64,000 nucleotides of DNA from DASYXT01 sp035934555 (GTDB lineage: Bacteria > Verrucomicrobiota > Verrucomicrobiia > Limisphaerales > UBA8199). Positions 17,988-25,795 of this stretch are shown here, piece by piece; within the stretch, counting starts at the first letter, position 1, and every line of letters starts with the position of its first letter. The stretch lies in contig DASYXT010000075.1 in assembly GCA_035934555.1 (NCBI GenBank), positions 112,726 through 176,725 on the forward strand. The letters run 5' to 3'. A program made the position numbers and the translations under genes. A model generated the notes under the pieces. That model was given only the letters and a program-made list of their open reading frames with translations, was not told where the DNA came from and made no database searches.

Positions 17988-19001
17988 CTACGGGCGGTGG
18001 CTATGAGCGTAGGCACACAGCGCGCGCAAGTTATCAAGCGGAGTATCACGCGGCACTTCGCACCCCGCGCCGACGATGAACCGCGCACCGGCCTGGCGAT
18101 GACATTCGGCGAGCGCCTCCGTCACACCCGCCGGGGTGCCGTTGCGCAAAACCGTCACCGGGTTCAGATTCCCCAGCAGCACCTGGTCGGCCCCCATTTG
18201 CGCGCGTCCCTCGCCCATCGGCGCCAGTGAGTCCAAATCCACAATGTCGCACTGCAGTTTGCCCAGGCCCTGCAGAATCCGCCGCGTATTGCCGCAAATG
18301 TGCATCCGGACTTTGGCGCCAAGCGCGCGGATGCCGTCCGCCAGCTTCTTTTCGTAAGGCCAGACGAATTCCTGATACAACGCCGGGCCCACCAGGGACG
18401 CCGCCGCCTCCCCCACGCCGATGCTGTCTGCCCCCGCCTTGACTTGTTCGCGCGCGAAACCCAATTCCAACTCAACGACCCACGCGAACAAGTCCCGCAC
18501 AAAAGCCGGATCATCGAAGAAGTCCAGCATGAGCGTGTTGATGCCGCGCAGGTCGGCGCCTTCGGCAATCGGGCCTTCGACCCAACCCTCAACCAGCAAG
18601 TCCCGCCCGACGCGCTGCTTGAGTGCCGCCACGGCGCGAATGGCATTATGCATGCGGCCGCCGCCGAGCGGGTCGGGAGTTTTCAACCGCGCGAGCTTGC
18701 TCTTATCGGCGAGCAACGCCTGGTCCTCGATCAGTGCGACCGGTTGCTGGTCGAAGTATTCAACCGCCGCGCCGCAATCCGCCGCCTCTCGCGCCGGATC
18801 GGACATCGTATTAACGTAATCAAATCCGAAGGTCTCCGCGGTGCGGATTTGCCCTTCGACCAGCACACGGTAATCGGTGCAATAATCGCGGTACAGGGCG
18901 CCGGTTTGCTGGCAAGCAAACATCATCGTGATCGGCAGCAGCGGCAGTCTATCCACCGGCCGGCCCGCCAGGTGTGCGAGAACGCGTTCGCGAGAGGTCA
19001 T
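17988..19001 (-). CDS. UroD/MtaA/CmuA-family corrinoid methyltransferase
   Basis: 337 residues from the ATG at 19001 (MTSRERVLAHLAGRPVDRLPLLPITMM split by family loops); longer in-frame extensions upstream would overlap the next gene. It has the uroporphyrinogen decarboxylase fold. It also carries the zinc motif of methylcobalamin methyltransferases: His-x-Cys in VRMHICGN and a distal Cys in VGAGCEVPRDTP. That favours a MtaA/MtbA/CmuA-like role in methyl transfer to or from a corrinoid protein over haem synthesis. The cluster with a corrinoid protein and a homocysteine methyltransferase, with gaps of 34 and 50 bases, supports this. The methyl donor is unknown. Confidence 0.85.
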   Translation of the reverse strand: MTSRERVLAHLAGRPVDRLPLLPITMMFACQQTGALYRDYCTDYRVLVEGQIRTAETFGFDYVNTMSDPAREAADCGAAVEYFDQQPVALIEDQALLADKSKLARLKTPDPLGGGRMHNAIRAVAALKQRVGRDLLVEGWVEGPIAEGADLRGINTLMLDFFDDPAFVRDLFAWVVELELGFAREQVKAGADSIGVGEAAASLVGPALYQEFVWPYEKKLADGIRALGAKVRMHICGNTRRILQGLGKLQCDIVDLDSLAPMGEGRAQMGADQVLLGNLNPVTVLRNGTPAGVTEALAECHRQAGARFIVGAGCEVPRDTPLDNLRALCAYAHSHRP

Positions 19002-19035
19002 GTAAAAAAGGGGCGCCCGGCGCTGCCCGCGCCGT

Positions 19036-19992
19036 TCAGGAGCGTCGCAGACATCTGCCGATTGCGGCAATGAACTCCGGGTTGGTCCCGCAACACCCGC
19101 CAATGAACGATGCACCGGCCCGGACAAGGTCGGGCACATACGCCGCAAACGCCGCGGGCGTGGCGGCATAGTGCGCCCGGCCGCCGGCAACTTGCGGCAG
19201 ACCGGCGTTGGCTTTAATCCAAATCGGCAGGGTCGTGGCCGCGCGCAGACGCCGGCAAATCGGCACGAACCCGGCAATACCCTGGCCGCAATTGGCGCCA
19301 AGGACGTCCACGCCGGCGCGGGTCAAGGCCGCCGCGACTTGCTCGGGCGTCGCGCCCATCAGCGTACGGTCCTTATCTTTTCCGCTAGCGAATACCATCG
19401 ATGCGACCACTGGCAGGCCGGTTTGCCGCGCCGCTTTGACCGCTATCTCCGTTTCGGCGAGATCGGAAAAGCTTTCCACTAGCAGCGCGTCAGCCCCGGC
19501 CGCGGCCAGCGCCTCAACCTGTTCGGCAAACGCGCCGCTCAGTTCTTCCGCCGTCACATCGCCATTGAGCAACAGCTTCCCACTCGGGCCAATGGACGCA
19601 AAGACCCGTGCTCGACCCGCCGCCGCCCCGCGCGAGATTTCAACCCCCTTGCGGTTAATGGCCTGCACGTCACGTTCGAGATCCAATTGGAGCGCGGATG
19701 CCCCCGTAGCCGCCGCGTCCCGCTTTGGCTCTGACGCTGCGGGCCAAGGCGTGGGCGCTCCCATTTGCTCAGCAAGCCGCACCCGGTTCGCGCCAAACGT
19801 GTTGGTCAGGATCACCTGGCTTCCGGCGGCGCAGTAGGCCGCCGCCACTTGTGCAACCGCACTCGGGCGCGTCAGGTTCCACAGATCCGGAAACTCGCCC
19901 AACCCCAGCCCGCGGGCCTGCAACTCGGTGCCCCACGCGCCGTCCGTGAGTACCGGACCGCCCGCGAGCAAATCGGAAATCAGGGCGTTCAT
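19036..19992 (-). CDS. Homocysteine S-methyltransferase family protein
   Basis: About 318 residues from the ATG at 19992 (MNALISDLLAGGPVLTDGAW). Family features: TDGAWGTELQARG, VILTNTFGANRVRLAEQ, IGPSG, and the zinc-thiolate ligands Cys in GANCGQG and Cys-Cys in GGCCGTN near the C-terminus. It matches the first module of MetH and the betaine-homocysteine methyltransferases. A roughly 29-residue Ala/Pro-rich insertion follows the LAEQ helix, which the usual family sequence lacks. It likely makes methionine from homocysteine using the adjacent corrinoid protein as methyl carrier; this is inference from gene order. Confidence 0.87.
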   Translation of the reverse strand: MNALISDLLAGGPVLTDGAWGTELQARGLGLGEFPDLWNLTRPSAVAQVAAAYCAAGSQVILTNTFGANRVRLAEQMGAPTPWPAASEPKRDAAATGASALQLDLERDVQAINRKGVEISRGAAAGRARVFASIGPSGKLLLNGDVTAEELSGAFAEQVEALAAAGADALLVESFSDLAETEIAVKAARQTGLPVVASMVFASGKDKDRTLMGATPEQVAAALTRAGVDVLGANCGQGIAGFVPICRRLRAATTLPIWIKANAGLPQVAGGRAHYAATPAAFAAYVPDLVRAGASFIGGCCGTNPEFIAAIGRCLRRS

Positions 19993-20042
19993 GGCCTGAG
20001 TTTTCAACCGGGAAAACAGCAAATCGAATACTTTGTAACTGT

Positions 20043-20675
20043 TTAGCCGAGCGCGCGCTTGGCCAGCGCAACCGCGCCTACGGCATTCTCGCTGTACCCG
20101 TCAGCTCCAATCTCATCCGCGTACTTCTGGGTAATGGGCGCTCCCCCGACCAGGACTTTAACCTGATGCCGGACGCCAGCTTGCCGCAGCGCTTCGATGG
20201 TTGTGCGCATGCCCGGCATGGTCGTGGTGAGCAAGGCCGAAATCGCGACGATTTGCGCCTTACTTTCCAAAACCGTCTGCACAAAGCGTTCCGGCGGTAC
20301 GTTGACCCCGAGGTCGAGTACCTCGAAGCCGGCCCCCTCAAGCAGCGAGCCGACCAGGTTCTTGCCAATGTCGTGCAGATCGCCTTTGACGGTACCGATG
20401 GCGATGCGGCCAACCGGTTTATCGCCGCGCGCGGCCAGCAACGGCCGAACCAGGTCCAGGGCGCCCTTCATCGCGCGGGCCGACAGCAGCAACTCAGGCA
20501 CAAAGTAATCGCTACAGTCAAAGCGGCGCCCGACCTCGTCCATTGCCGGGATCATGAATTCATTCACGAGCCGAAGCGGATCGACTCCTTCCGCAAGCGC
20601 TTGCTGGGTAAGATCGTGCGCTGCCGGCGCCTGGCCGTTGATTACGGCATCATAGAGTTGCGAAAGTTCGACCAT
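20043..20675 (-). CDS. Corrinoid (B12-binding) methyl-carrier protein
   Basis: 210 residues from the ATG at 20675 (MVELSQLYDAVINGQ). An N-terminal helical cap (DEVGRRFDCSDYFVPELLLSARAMKGAL with the family's EVG spacing) is followed by a B12-binding Rossmann domain. That domain holds GTVKGDLHDIGKNLVGSLLEGAGFEV, in which DxHxxG gives the cobalt-ligating His, and VLVGGAPITQKYADEIGADGYSENA. Size and motifs match MtaC/MtbC/MtmC-type proteins and the B12 module of MetH. It should carry a methyl group between the UroD-like protein and the homocysteine methyltransferase encoded just downstream. Confidence 0.92.
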   Translation of the reverse strand: MVELSQLYDAVINGQAPAAHDLTQQALAEGVDPLRLVNEFMIPAMDEVGRRFDCSDYFVPELLLSARAMKGALDLVRPLLAARGDKPVGRIAIGTVKGDLHDIGKNLVGSLLEGAGFEVLDLGVNVPPERFVQTVLESKAQIVAISALLTTTMPGMRTTIEALRQAGVRHQVKVLVGGAPITQKYADEIGADGYSENAVGAVALAKRALG

Positions 20676-20760
20676 GGAAGACTCCCGGTTGACTGTCGCG
20701 CACGCACGCCGGGCATCTAACCGGGCTGCGCAATGGAAGTCAAACATGGAATTCCCTTCG

Positions 20761-20805
20761 TAATCGTAATCCTAATCGAGTGCTTTTTCGATTATGATTA
20801 TGATC
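20761..20805. repeat. TAATCG-repeat hairpin
   Basis: A near-perfect stem of about 17 pairs joins an arm built of repeated taatcg/taatcc units (20763-20779) to tcgattatgattatga (20788-20803) around an 8-base loop. It covers the stop codon of the YggS-like gene and the spacer to the corrinoid gene. There is no following U-tract on the transcribed strand, so it is not a standard terminator. An mRNA-stability or processing element is possible. Confidence 0.7.
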
Positions 20806-21490
20806 TAGCTTGCCGTCGCGCTCCGAACAGCGCCGTGCCGATTCGCACGATCGTTGCCCCTTCCTCGATGGCTACCTCGAAATCGCCGCTCATACCCATA
20901 CTCAGGTGCGGCAGCGGCGCGCCCAGCACCTGCTCGCACTGGCCTTTGAGCTCCTTCAGGCGGCGAAACACCGGCCGCGCCTTTTCCGGTAGCGGCGTGT
21001 ACGGCGGAATTGTCATCAGGCCATGGATTTCCAACCGTGGCAGCGCGTTCAATTCTTCGAGTTCGACGAGGAGTTGCTCGGGCTTGTAGCCGAACTTGCT
21101 TGCCTCGCCGACAATATTGATTTCGAGCAGAATGGGCACTGTCCGTGCCGCCTGCTCGGCGCGTTTACTCAGTTCCCCTGCCAGAGCGAGGCTATCCACC
21201 GCTTCGATCATTTCAAATAATTCGACCGCATCGCGGCATTTATTGCTTTGGAGGTGCCCGATCATGTGCCAGCGCAGCCGGCCGGGGCAGAGTGGGATTT
21301 TCGCTTTGGCTTCCTGGACCTTGTTTTCGCCGAACAATGCCAGGCCGAGTTGCGCCGCGGCAGCGACGACTTCGGGTGGCTGCGTCTTGGTAACTGCCAG
21401 CAGCGCGACGGCATCCCGTGAGCGCCCGGCGCGTGCGCATGCGGCGGCGATGCGTCGTTGGACTTGTTCGAGGTTGTCGGCGAGCTCCAT
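20798..21490 (-). CDS. YggS/PLPBP-family pyridoxal-phosphate homeostasis protein
   Basis: About 230 residues from the ATG at 21490; a TTG at 21502 overlapping the previous stop is possible. Fold type III PLP-binding motifs: LLAVTKTQPPEVV (Lys forms the Schiff base), LFGENKVQEAKAK, WHMIGHLQSNK and LSMGMSGDFEVAIEEGATIVRIGTALFG (phosphate binding). The family buffers free PLP and affects amino-acid pools; no enzymatic activity is established. It lies directly after the M28 peptidase gene and 122 bases before the corrinoid gene. Confidence 0.92.
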   Translation of the reverse strand: MELADNLEQVQRRIAAACARAGRSRDAVALLAVTKTQPPEVVAAAAQLGLALFGENKVQEAKAKIPLCPGRLRWHMIGHLQSNKCRDAVELFEMIEAVDSLALAGELSKRAEQAARTVPILLEINIVGEASKFGYKPEQLLVELEELNALPRLEIHGLMTIPPYTPLPEKARPVFRRLKELKGQCEQVLGAPLPHLSMGMSGDFEVAIEEGATIVRIGTALFGARRQARS

Positions 21491-21498
21491 GCGCGCCG

Positions 21499-23319
21499 TC
21501 AATAGAGTGGTTTGCGCGGCAGCAGCGCATCCGCCATCGCCGCATCATACGCGAACGCCGCCAGGATAACGGCGCATTGCTTGAGATCCTCGGGTTGGAT
21601 GCGGTCCAGGACGTCTTCGTTGGAATGATGCGTGCGGCTGCGGTATTCCAGCGGATCCTGAATGAATTGGAAGCCGGGCAAACCGATCGCATCGAAGGAG
21701 GTGTGGTCGGTGCTGCCCGTGCGAGACAGGGTCAAGGTTTCGGCATCCAGATCACGGAACGGCTCAAGCCAATTCCGAAACAGCGCCCGGACGGCTTCGT
21801 TCCCCTCCATGAACACGCCGCGAATCCTGCCATTGCCATTGTCCAGGTTGAAGTAAGCGGAAAGCTTCTCATATTCGTTCATGCGCACCAGCCGCCGGCC
21901 AGCACTGAGCCCCCCAGCGGCTGCCAGGGCCTCGGCTGCCCCTGCGCCCGCTTCTTTGGGCGTGCGCAGCGCTTCGGCATCGGAAGCATTGGTAAAGTAC
22001 CCGAAATGCTGCGCGACGTAGGCCTTTGAACCTAAAATCCCTTGTTCTTCCCCGGTCCACAACGCGACGCGAATCGTTCGGCGCGGTTTGAGGTCCAGTG
22101 TCCTAATGATACGAACCGCCTCCATCACCGCCGCGACGCCCGCGCCGTTGTCGGTCGCCCCGGTCCCGGCGTGCCAGGAATCCAGGTGCGCGCCGAGCAT
22201 GACGATCTGATCTCTCAGATCCGTGCCGGCGATTTCGGCGACGGTATTGTAGGCCATCAGATCGGCATCATGAACTCTGACCTGGAGGTCCACCGCCATC
22301 CGGAGCTTTTCACCATGCTGAATCATGCGGACCATTCGATTATAATCCTCGGCCGCGAGCGTGATCTGCGGCGGAATCACCGGGGCGTTCGTGTACCACG
22401 GACGCGGCAGGTTGGTGAAGCCGCCCGGCGGGGCATCGTCGGGCCGCGGCACAACGGCTGCGGCCACAAATACCGCCCCGCCATCCCCCAGCGAACTGCC
22501 ATTGACCACCAGCGCGGCCTTTTCTTTGGTTATAAAGGCCAGTGCGCGGCTTTGTGAGCGCGCACGCGCCGCAAACGCCGCCCGCCGTGATTCGAGGGCA
22601 GCCGCAGGCTGGTTGGTGCCGGCAGCGGTCACATCGGCTGAACGGCCGCGACGCCCGCCTGTGCGTCGGGTTCGCGCACCGATTCGGCCGGGCTCCGGCG
22701 CGTTGGCGTACTCGAGCAAATTCGTCGCCTCCATGCGCTCGGCGAGTGGTTCGAAGTGCGCTTTGAGCTCGCGGGGCGGGCCGTTGAGCACGATCGCACC
22801 GGCGAGTTTGCCCCGGCACTGTTGCTGGGCGTTGGTGGACCCATCGAAATAGACCACGTCGGCGGTTAACGGGTCAGGCAAGCCCGGGGTCCAGGCATTG
22901 GGATATGCTATCAGGGGCAGCACCTGCGGCTCGATCAGTTGGGCGGAAAACCGCTGCAGCGACCAGCCGCGACCAAACGGACCCCACGCCTCGAGATGCG
23001 CGTTGGTCAGCCCCCACGAGGTGAGCTTGTCGCGCGTCCATTCATTGGCGCGCTTCAAGTTGGGCGAGCCGGTCAGCCGCGGGCCGATCACCTCGGTCAG
23101 GTAACTGAGTGTTTCCATCACCTGCGAATGGTTCAGCCCTTCATCCCGAATGCGAGCGATGGCATCGGTAGAACCAGCCTGACCTGCTCCCGCGCTAAGA
23201 GCTGCCGCACAGACCGGCGCCAGCATGAACAAACCGAAGCGAAGGCTGAAGCGAGGTCGCCAAGACTTCGAATGATCGACCGGCGGTTGGACCAGGTTTG
23301 CCAGGGGAGTTTGACGCAT
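21499..23319 (-). CDS. Secreted M28-family zinc metallopeptidase
   Basis: About 606 residues from the ATG at 23319 (a GTG at 23340 overlaps ilvB). A signal sequence is present (FGLFMLAPVCAAALSAGAGQA). The M28 zinc site is complete: His-Asp in LGAHLDSWHAGTGATDNGAG, Glu-Glu in LWTGEEQGILGSKA, STDHTSFDAIGLPGFQF, and the last His in RTHHSNEDVLD. The middle contains a PA-like inserted domain with an unusual Arg/Ala-rich stretch (GARTRRTGGRRGRSADV). Likely a periplasmic or extracellular aminopeptidase or carboxypeptidase. It reads in the same direction as ilvB, whose stop overlaps the longer start. Confidence 0.9.
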   Translation of the reverse strand: MRQTPLANLVQPPVDHSKSWRPRFSLRFGLFMLAPVCAAALSAGAGQAGSTDAIARIRDEGLNHSQVMETLSYLTEVIGPRLTGSPNLKRANEWTRDKLTSWGLTNAHLEAWGPFGRGWSLQRFSAQLIEPQVLPLIAYPNAWTPGLPDPLTADVVYFDGSTNAQQQCRGKLAGAIVLNGPPRELKAHFEPLAERMEATNLLEYANAPEPGRIGARTRRTGGRRGRSADVTAAGTNQPAAALESRRAAFAARARSQSRALAFITKEKAALVVNGSSLGDGGAVFVAAAVVPRPDDAPPGGFTNLPRPWYTNAPVIPPQITLAAEDYNRMVRMIQHGEKLRMAVDLQVRVHDADLMAYNTVAEIAGTDLRDQIVMLGAHLDSWHAGTGATDNGAGVAAVMEAVRIIRTLDLKPRRTIRVALWTGEEQGILGSKAYVAQHFGYFTNASDAEALRTPKEAGAGAAEALAAAGGLSAGRRLVRMNEYEKLSAYFNLDNGNGRIRGVFMEGNEAVRALFRNWLEPFRDLDAETLTLSRTGSTDHTSFDAIGLPGFQFIQDPLEYRSRTHHSNEDVLDRIQPEDLKQCAVILAAFAYDAAMADALLPRKPLY

Positions 23320-23329
23320 ATGCCAATGA

Positions 23330-25198
23330 TCAAGCGGCACGCCAGATCATCTCAGCGACCGTTTTACCGGCGGGAATGAATGGCACCACATGCTCGGTAT
23401 AGGGCACGACGACGTCGAGCACGTAGGGCTCCTTGGCATCGAGCATGCGCTGGATGGCCGGGCGGAGTTGGTCTTTATACATCACCCGCTCAGATTTCAC
23501 GTTGAAGCTGTTGCAGACCGCGACGTAATCGGGGTAAATCTGTTTCCGATTTTGCGGGTCGCCCAGGTACGTGTGGCCGCGATTACCTTTATAAAACCGG
23601 TCCTCCCACTGCATTACCATCCCAAGATGCTGGTTGTTGATGATCATCGCCTTGGCGGCGATTTTCTCGATGTGGGCGGTCGCCAATTCCTGCACGTTCA
23701 TTAGGAATGAGCCGTCGCCGTCGATATCCACCACTTGGCGGTCGGGGCAGGCGACCTTCGCGCCGAGGGCCGCGGGGTACCCGTAGCCCATCGCCCCAAG
23801 GCCTGCGCTGGTGAGCAACTGCCGCGGATATTTGAATTTGTAAAACTGCGCGGCCCACATCTGGTGCTGGCCGACGCCGGTGGTGATGATCGCTTCGCCC
23901 TGGGTCAGCTCATACAGCATCTCGATGGCGATTTGCGGCAGGATCACCTGGCTCTCCTTGCCCTTGAGATGATCCCGCATGTGCTGTGATTTGAGCACTT
24001 CCTCGCTGATGGCGTAGCTAAACGGCGCTTTGGCTTTCCAGGCGTCAATTTGCTTATGCCAGGCGGTGAACTTCTTCTGCAACGGCCGTTCCTGAACCAT
24101 TTCGGCCAGTCGGCCCAAGGCATAGTTCACATCGCTAACCACCGGCAGGTTGGCTGGCTTGTTCTTGTTGATTTCTGACGGATCGATGTCCAGATGCACA
24201 ATCGTCCCGCGCTCGCAAAACTTGTCCACCTTGCCTGTGACCCGGTCGTCAAAGCGCACGCCGAAAGCCAGCAGCAAATCGGCGCCTGGCGCGATGAGTC
24301 GGGGCGATTCATGGGCAGTTTTGGCCTGCTCGTACTCGCCGTTAACTGCCCAATTGGCAAAGGCGGCGCCGTGCATGCCGAGCCAGCGTAGCGAAAGCCG
24401 GTTTGTCTCGGGGAATGCCCCGCAGCCCATGATGGTGGTAGTCACCGGAATCTGCGCCGCCTCGGCGAAACGCCGTAAAGTCTCGTGGGCCTCTCCGGTA
24501 ATGATGCCGCCACCGACATAGAGCACCGGCCGCTCCGATTTCTCCAGCAACCCGATAATCTCGTTCAATTCGAGGTCGCTGGCATGGCGCTCAGCACGGT
24601 AGCCGCGCAGATGCACTCCCTTTGGAAACACCGGCTGAGTCCGGGCCTGCTGCACGTTTTTAGGCAAGTCGATCAGCACTGGCCCCGGGCGCCCGGTCTG
24701 GGCGATATAGAAAGCCTCTTTGACCACGCGCGGGATATCGTTGATGTCGGTAATAAGGTAGCTGTGCTTGACCACGGGCAAGGTCATCCCGTAGATGTCG
24801 GTTTCCTGGAAAGCGCCTTTGCCGATCATCGCTTGGGGTACCTGCCCGGTAATCGCCACCAGCGGCACGGAATCCATGTACGCGTCGGCGATCCCCGTCA
24901 CCAGGTTGGTCGCCCCGGGGCCGCTGGTCGCCATGCACACCCCCGCCCGGCCCGTGGCGCGCGCGTAACCTTCCGCCGCAAACGCCCCGCCCTGCTCATG
25001 GCGCGGCAGCACTGTGCGGATTTTCGACCGCGTGAGCGCCTGGTGGATTTCCATGCTGGCGCCGCCGGGATAGGCGAAAATCGTATCGACACCCTCTCGT
25101 TCAAGGCAGGCCACCAGGATTTCGCTGCCGGCCATGGCGGGTCCAAGTTCCACGTCTTTGCCGGCGCCGGGCCGGGTTGGTTCAATTGCTTTGTTCAT
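23330..25198 (-). CDS. ilvB: Acetolactate synthase, large subunit
   Basis: 622 residues, full length. The ThDP enzyme motifs are clear: EILVACLEREGVDTIFAYPGGASMEIHQAL at the N-terminus with the catalytic Glu in LPRHEQGGAFAAEGYARA, QVPQAMIGKGAFQETDI, and the ThDP/Mg site GDGSFLMNVQELATAHIEK ending in INNQHLGMVMQWEDRFY. It condenses pyruvate (or pyruvate and 2-ketobutyrate), the first common step to valine, leucine and isoleucine. The regulatory subunit and ilvC are about 35 kb away on the other strand. A leader peptide and terminator upstream (25234-25354) indicate attenuation by branched-chain aminoacyl-tRNA supply. Confidence 0.96.
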   Translation of the reverse strand: MNKAIEPTRPGAGKDVELGPAMAGSEILVACLEREGVDTIFAYPGGASMEIHQALTRSKIRTVLPRHEQGGAFAAEGYARATGRAGVCMATSGPGATNLVTGIADAYMDSVPLVAITGQVPQAMIGKGAFQETDIYGMTLPVVKHSYLITDINDIPRVVKEAFYIAQTGRPGPVLIDLPKNVQQARTQPVFPKGVHLRGYRAERHASDLELNEIIGLLEKSERPVLYVGGGIITGEAHETLRRFAEAAQIPVTTTIMGCGAFPETNRLSLRWLGMHGAAFANWAVNGEYEQAKTAHESPRLIAPGADLLLAFGVRFDDRVTGKVDKFCERGTIVHLDIDPSEINKNKPANLPVVSDVNYALGRLAEMVQERPLQKKFTAWHKQIDAWKAKAPFSYAISEEVLKSQHMRDHLKGKESQVILPQIAIEMLYELTQGEAIITTGVGQHQMWAAQFYKFKYPRQLLTSAGLGAMGYGYPAALGAKVACPDRQVVDIDGDGSFLMNVQELATAHIEKIAAKAMIINNQHLGMVMQWEDRFYKGNRGHTYLGDPQNRKQIYPDYVAVCNSFNVKSERVMYKDQLRPAIQRMLDAKEPYVLDVVVPYTEHVVPFIPAGKTVAEMIWRAA

Positions 25199-25233
25199 TT
25201 CAGTTTCTGTTTTGACTGGACGGCGCGGGATAG

Positions 25234-25269
25234 AAAAAAACCCACGACCGTTGGCAGCCGTGGGTTTTT
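25234..25269 (-). terminator. Attenuator terminator upstream of ilvB
   Basis: On the minus strand the stem AAAAACCCACG / CGTGGGTTTTTTT closes a loop of about 12 bases and runs into seven T residues. It sits between the leader-peptide stop and the ilvB start, 35 bases before the ATG, so it must be read through for ilvB expression. An upstream segment TTTCGACAAA overlaps its A-rich foot and can instead pair with TTTGTCGAA at the end of the leader ORF. Confidence 0.88.
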
Positions 25270-25282
25270 GTCGAAATTCGGT

Positions 25283-25354
25283 TCAGATTCGACAAACGCC
25301 GGCGGCGTCGCCACCTACGATGACGACCAGCAGCAGTTGTCGAATGACGCACAT
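25283..25354 (-). CDS. ilvB leader peptide (Leu/Val/Ile-rich)
   Basis: A 23-residue ORF beginning MCVIRQLLLVVIVGG and ending VCRI, with seven consecutive branched-chain residues at positions 7-13 (LLLVVIV) and 10-11 of 23 overall. It ends two bases past a segment, TTGTCGAAT, that is complementary to ATTCGACAA in codons 4-6 and also to TTTCGACAAA just downstream. This gives the mutually exclusive hairpins expected of ribosome-mediated attenuation: stalling on LLLVVIV would free the middle segment to pair downstream and disturb the terminator. No Shine-Dalgarno precedes the ATG, and the predicted transcription start is at or next to the A of the ATG, so translation may be leaderless. Confidence 0.85.
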   Translation of the reverse strand: MCVIRQLLLVVIVGGDAAGVCRI

Positions 25355-25361
25355 TGAGAGC

Positions 25362-25390
25362 AATTTATGGAAACAGGCAGTCTTAGTCAA
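25362..25390 (-). promoter_or_regulatory. Sigma-70-type promoter of the ilvB leader
   Basis: Minus strand: TTGACT (25385-25390), a spacer of exactly 17 bases, then TAAATT (25362-25367). The leader-peptide ATG begins 8 bases after the -10 box. The promoter sits just past the stop of the FHA gene, separating ilvB from the exopolysaccharide operon. Confidence 0.75.
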
Positions 25391-25402
25391 TAACGAAAAC
25401 CG

Positions 25403-25795
25403 TTAAAAAACGAGCAGCCGGTAAATCAATGCGACCTCCGACATGAGCACCAGGCCTATCCCAAACCACACCATCCACTCGCGAGCGGTAAGCCCCGTCT
25501 GCCGCGTTTCGCTCAACCAGAACTGCAGCTTCAGCGAACCCAGCTCAATCACATCGCCGTTGCGCAAAACCGCTTCCTGCACCGGTTGCCCGTTGATGCT
25601 GGCCAGCGCTTCGCCTTGAGCGCGCAGCACAAAGCCGTCCAGTGGGTGGAACTCGAGGCGCGCGTGCTGGTCCCAGACTCCGTCGGCTTCGACACGCAAA
25701 TCCGCCGCCACACCGCGTCCGATCAGTACAGGAAAACGGCGGGCCGCCCACGTGGCGCCCGCCGTTTTGCCGGACAAATCGCTTAACTGCACCAT
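25403..25795 (-). CDS. FHA-domain protein with C-terminal membrane segment
   Basis: 130 residues. The first ~95 form an FHA domain: RFPVLIGRGVAADLRVEADGVWDQHARLEF (Gly-Arg plus the later His of the phosphopeptide-binding site, although the usual Ser before that His is replaced by Gln), then LNGQPV-like INGQPVQEAVLRNGDVIELGSLKLQFW. The C-terminus WMVWFGIGLVLMSEVALIYRLL is a transmembrane helix. The start overlaps the wza-like stop by one base. FHA domains bind phosphothreonine, so it may report on a Ser/Thr kinase or scaffold the export machinery; its place in the operon supports the link but not the mechanism. Confidence 0.75.
   Translation of the reverse strand: MVQLSDLSGKTAGATWAARRFPVLIGRGVAADLRVEADGVWDQHARLEFHPLDGFVLRAQGEALASINGQPVQEAVLRNGDVIELGSLKLQFWLSETRQTGLTAREWMVWFGIGLVLMSEVALIYRLLVF

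Noticed and set aside
17988..19301. 437-codon version of the UroD-like gene
   Set aside because: The first 100 residues are an Arg/Pro-rich frame overlapping the homocysteine methyltransferase gene; the ATG at 19001 is the family start.
20676..20797. Cobalamin riboswitch before the corrinoid gene
   Set aside because: The spacer is too short and has no B12-box-like sequence; only the TAATCG hairpin is there.
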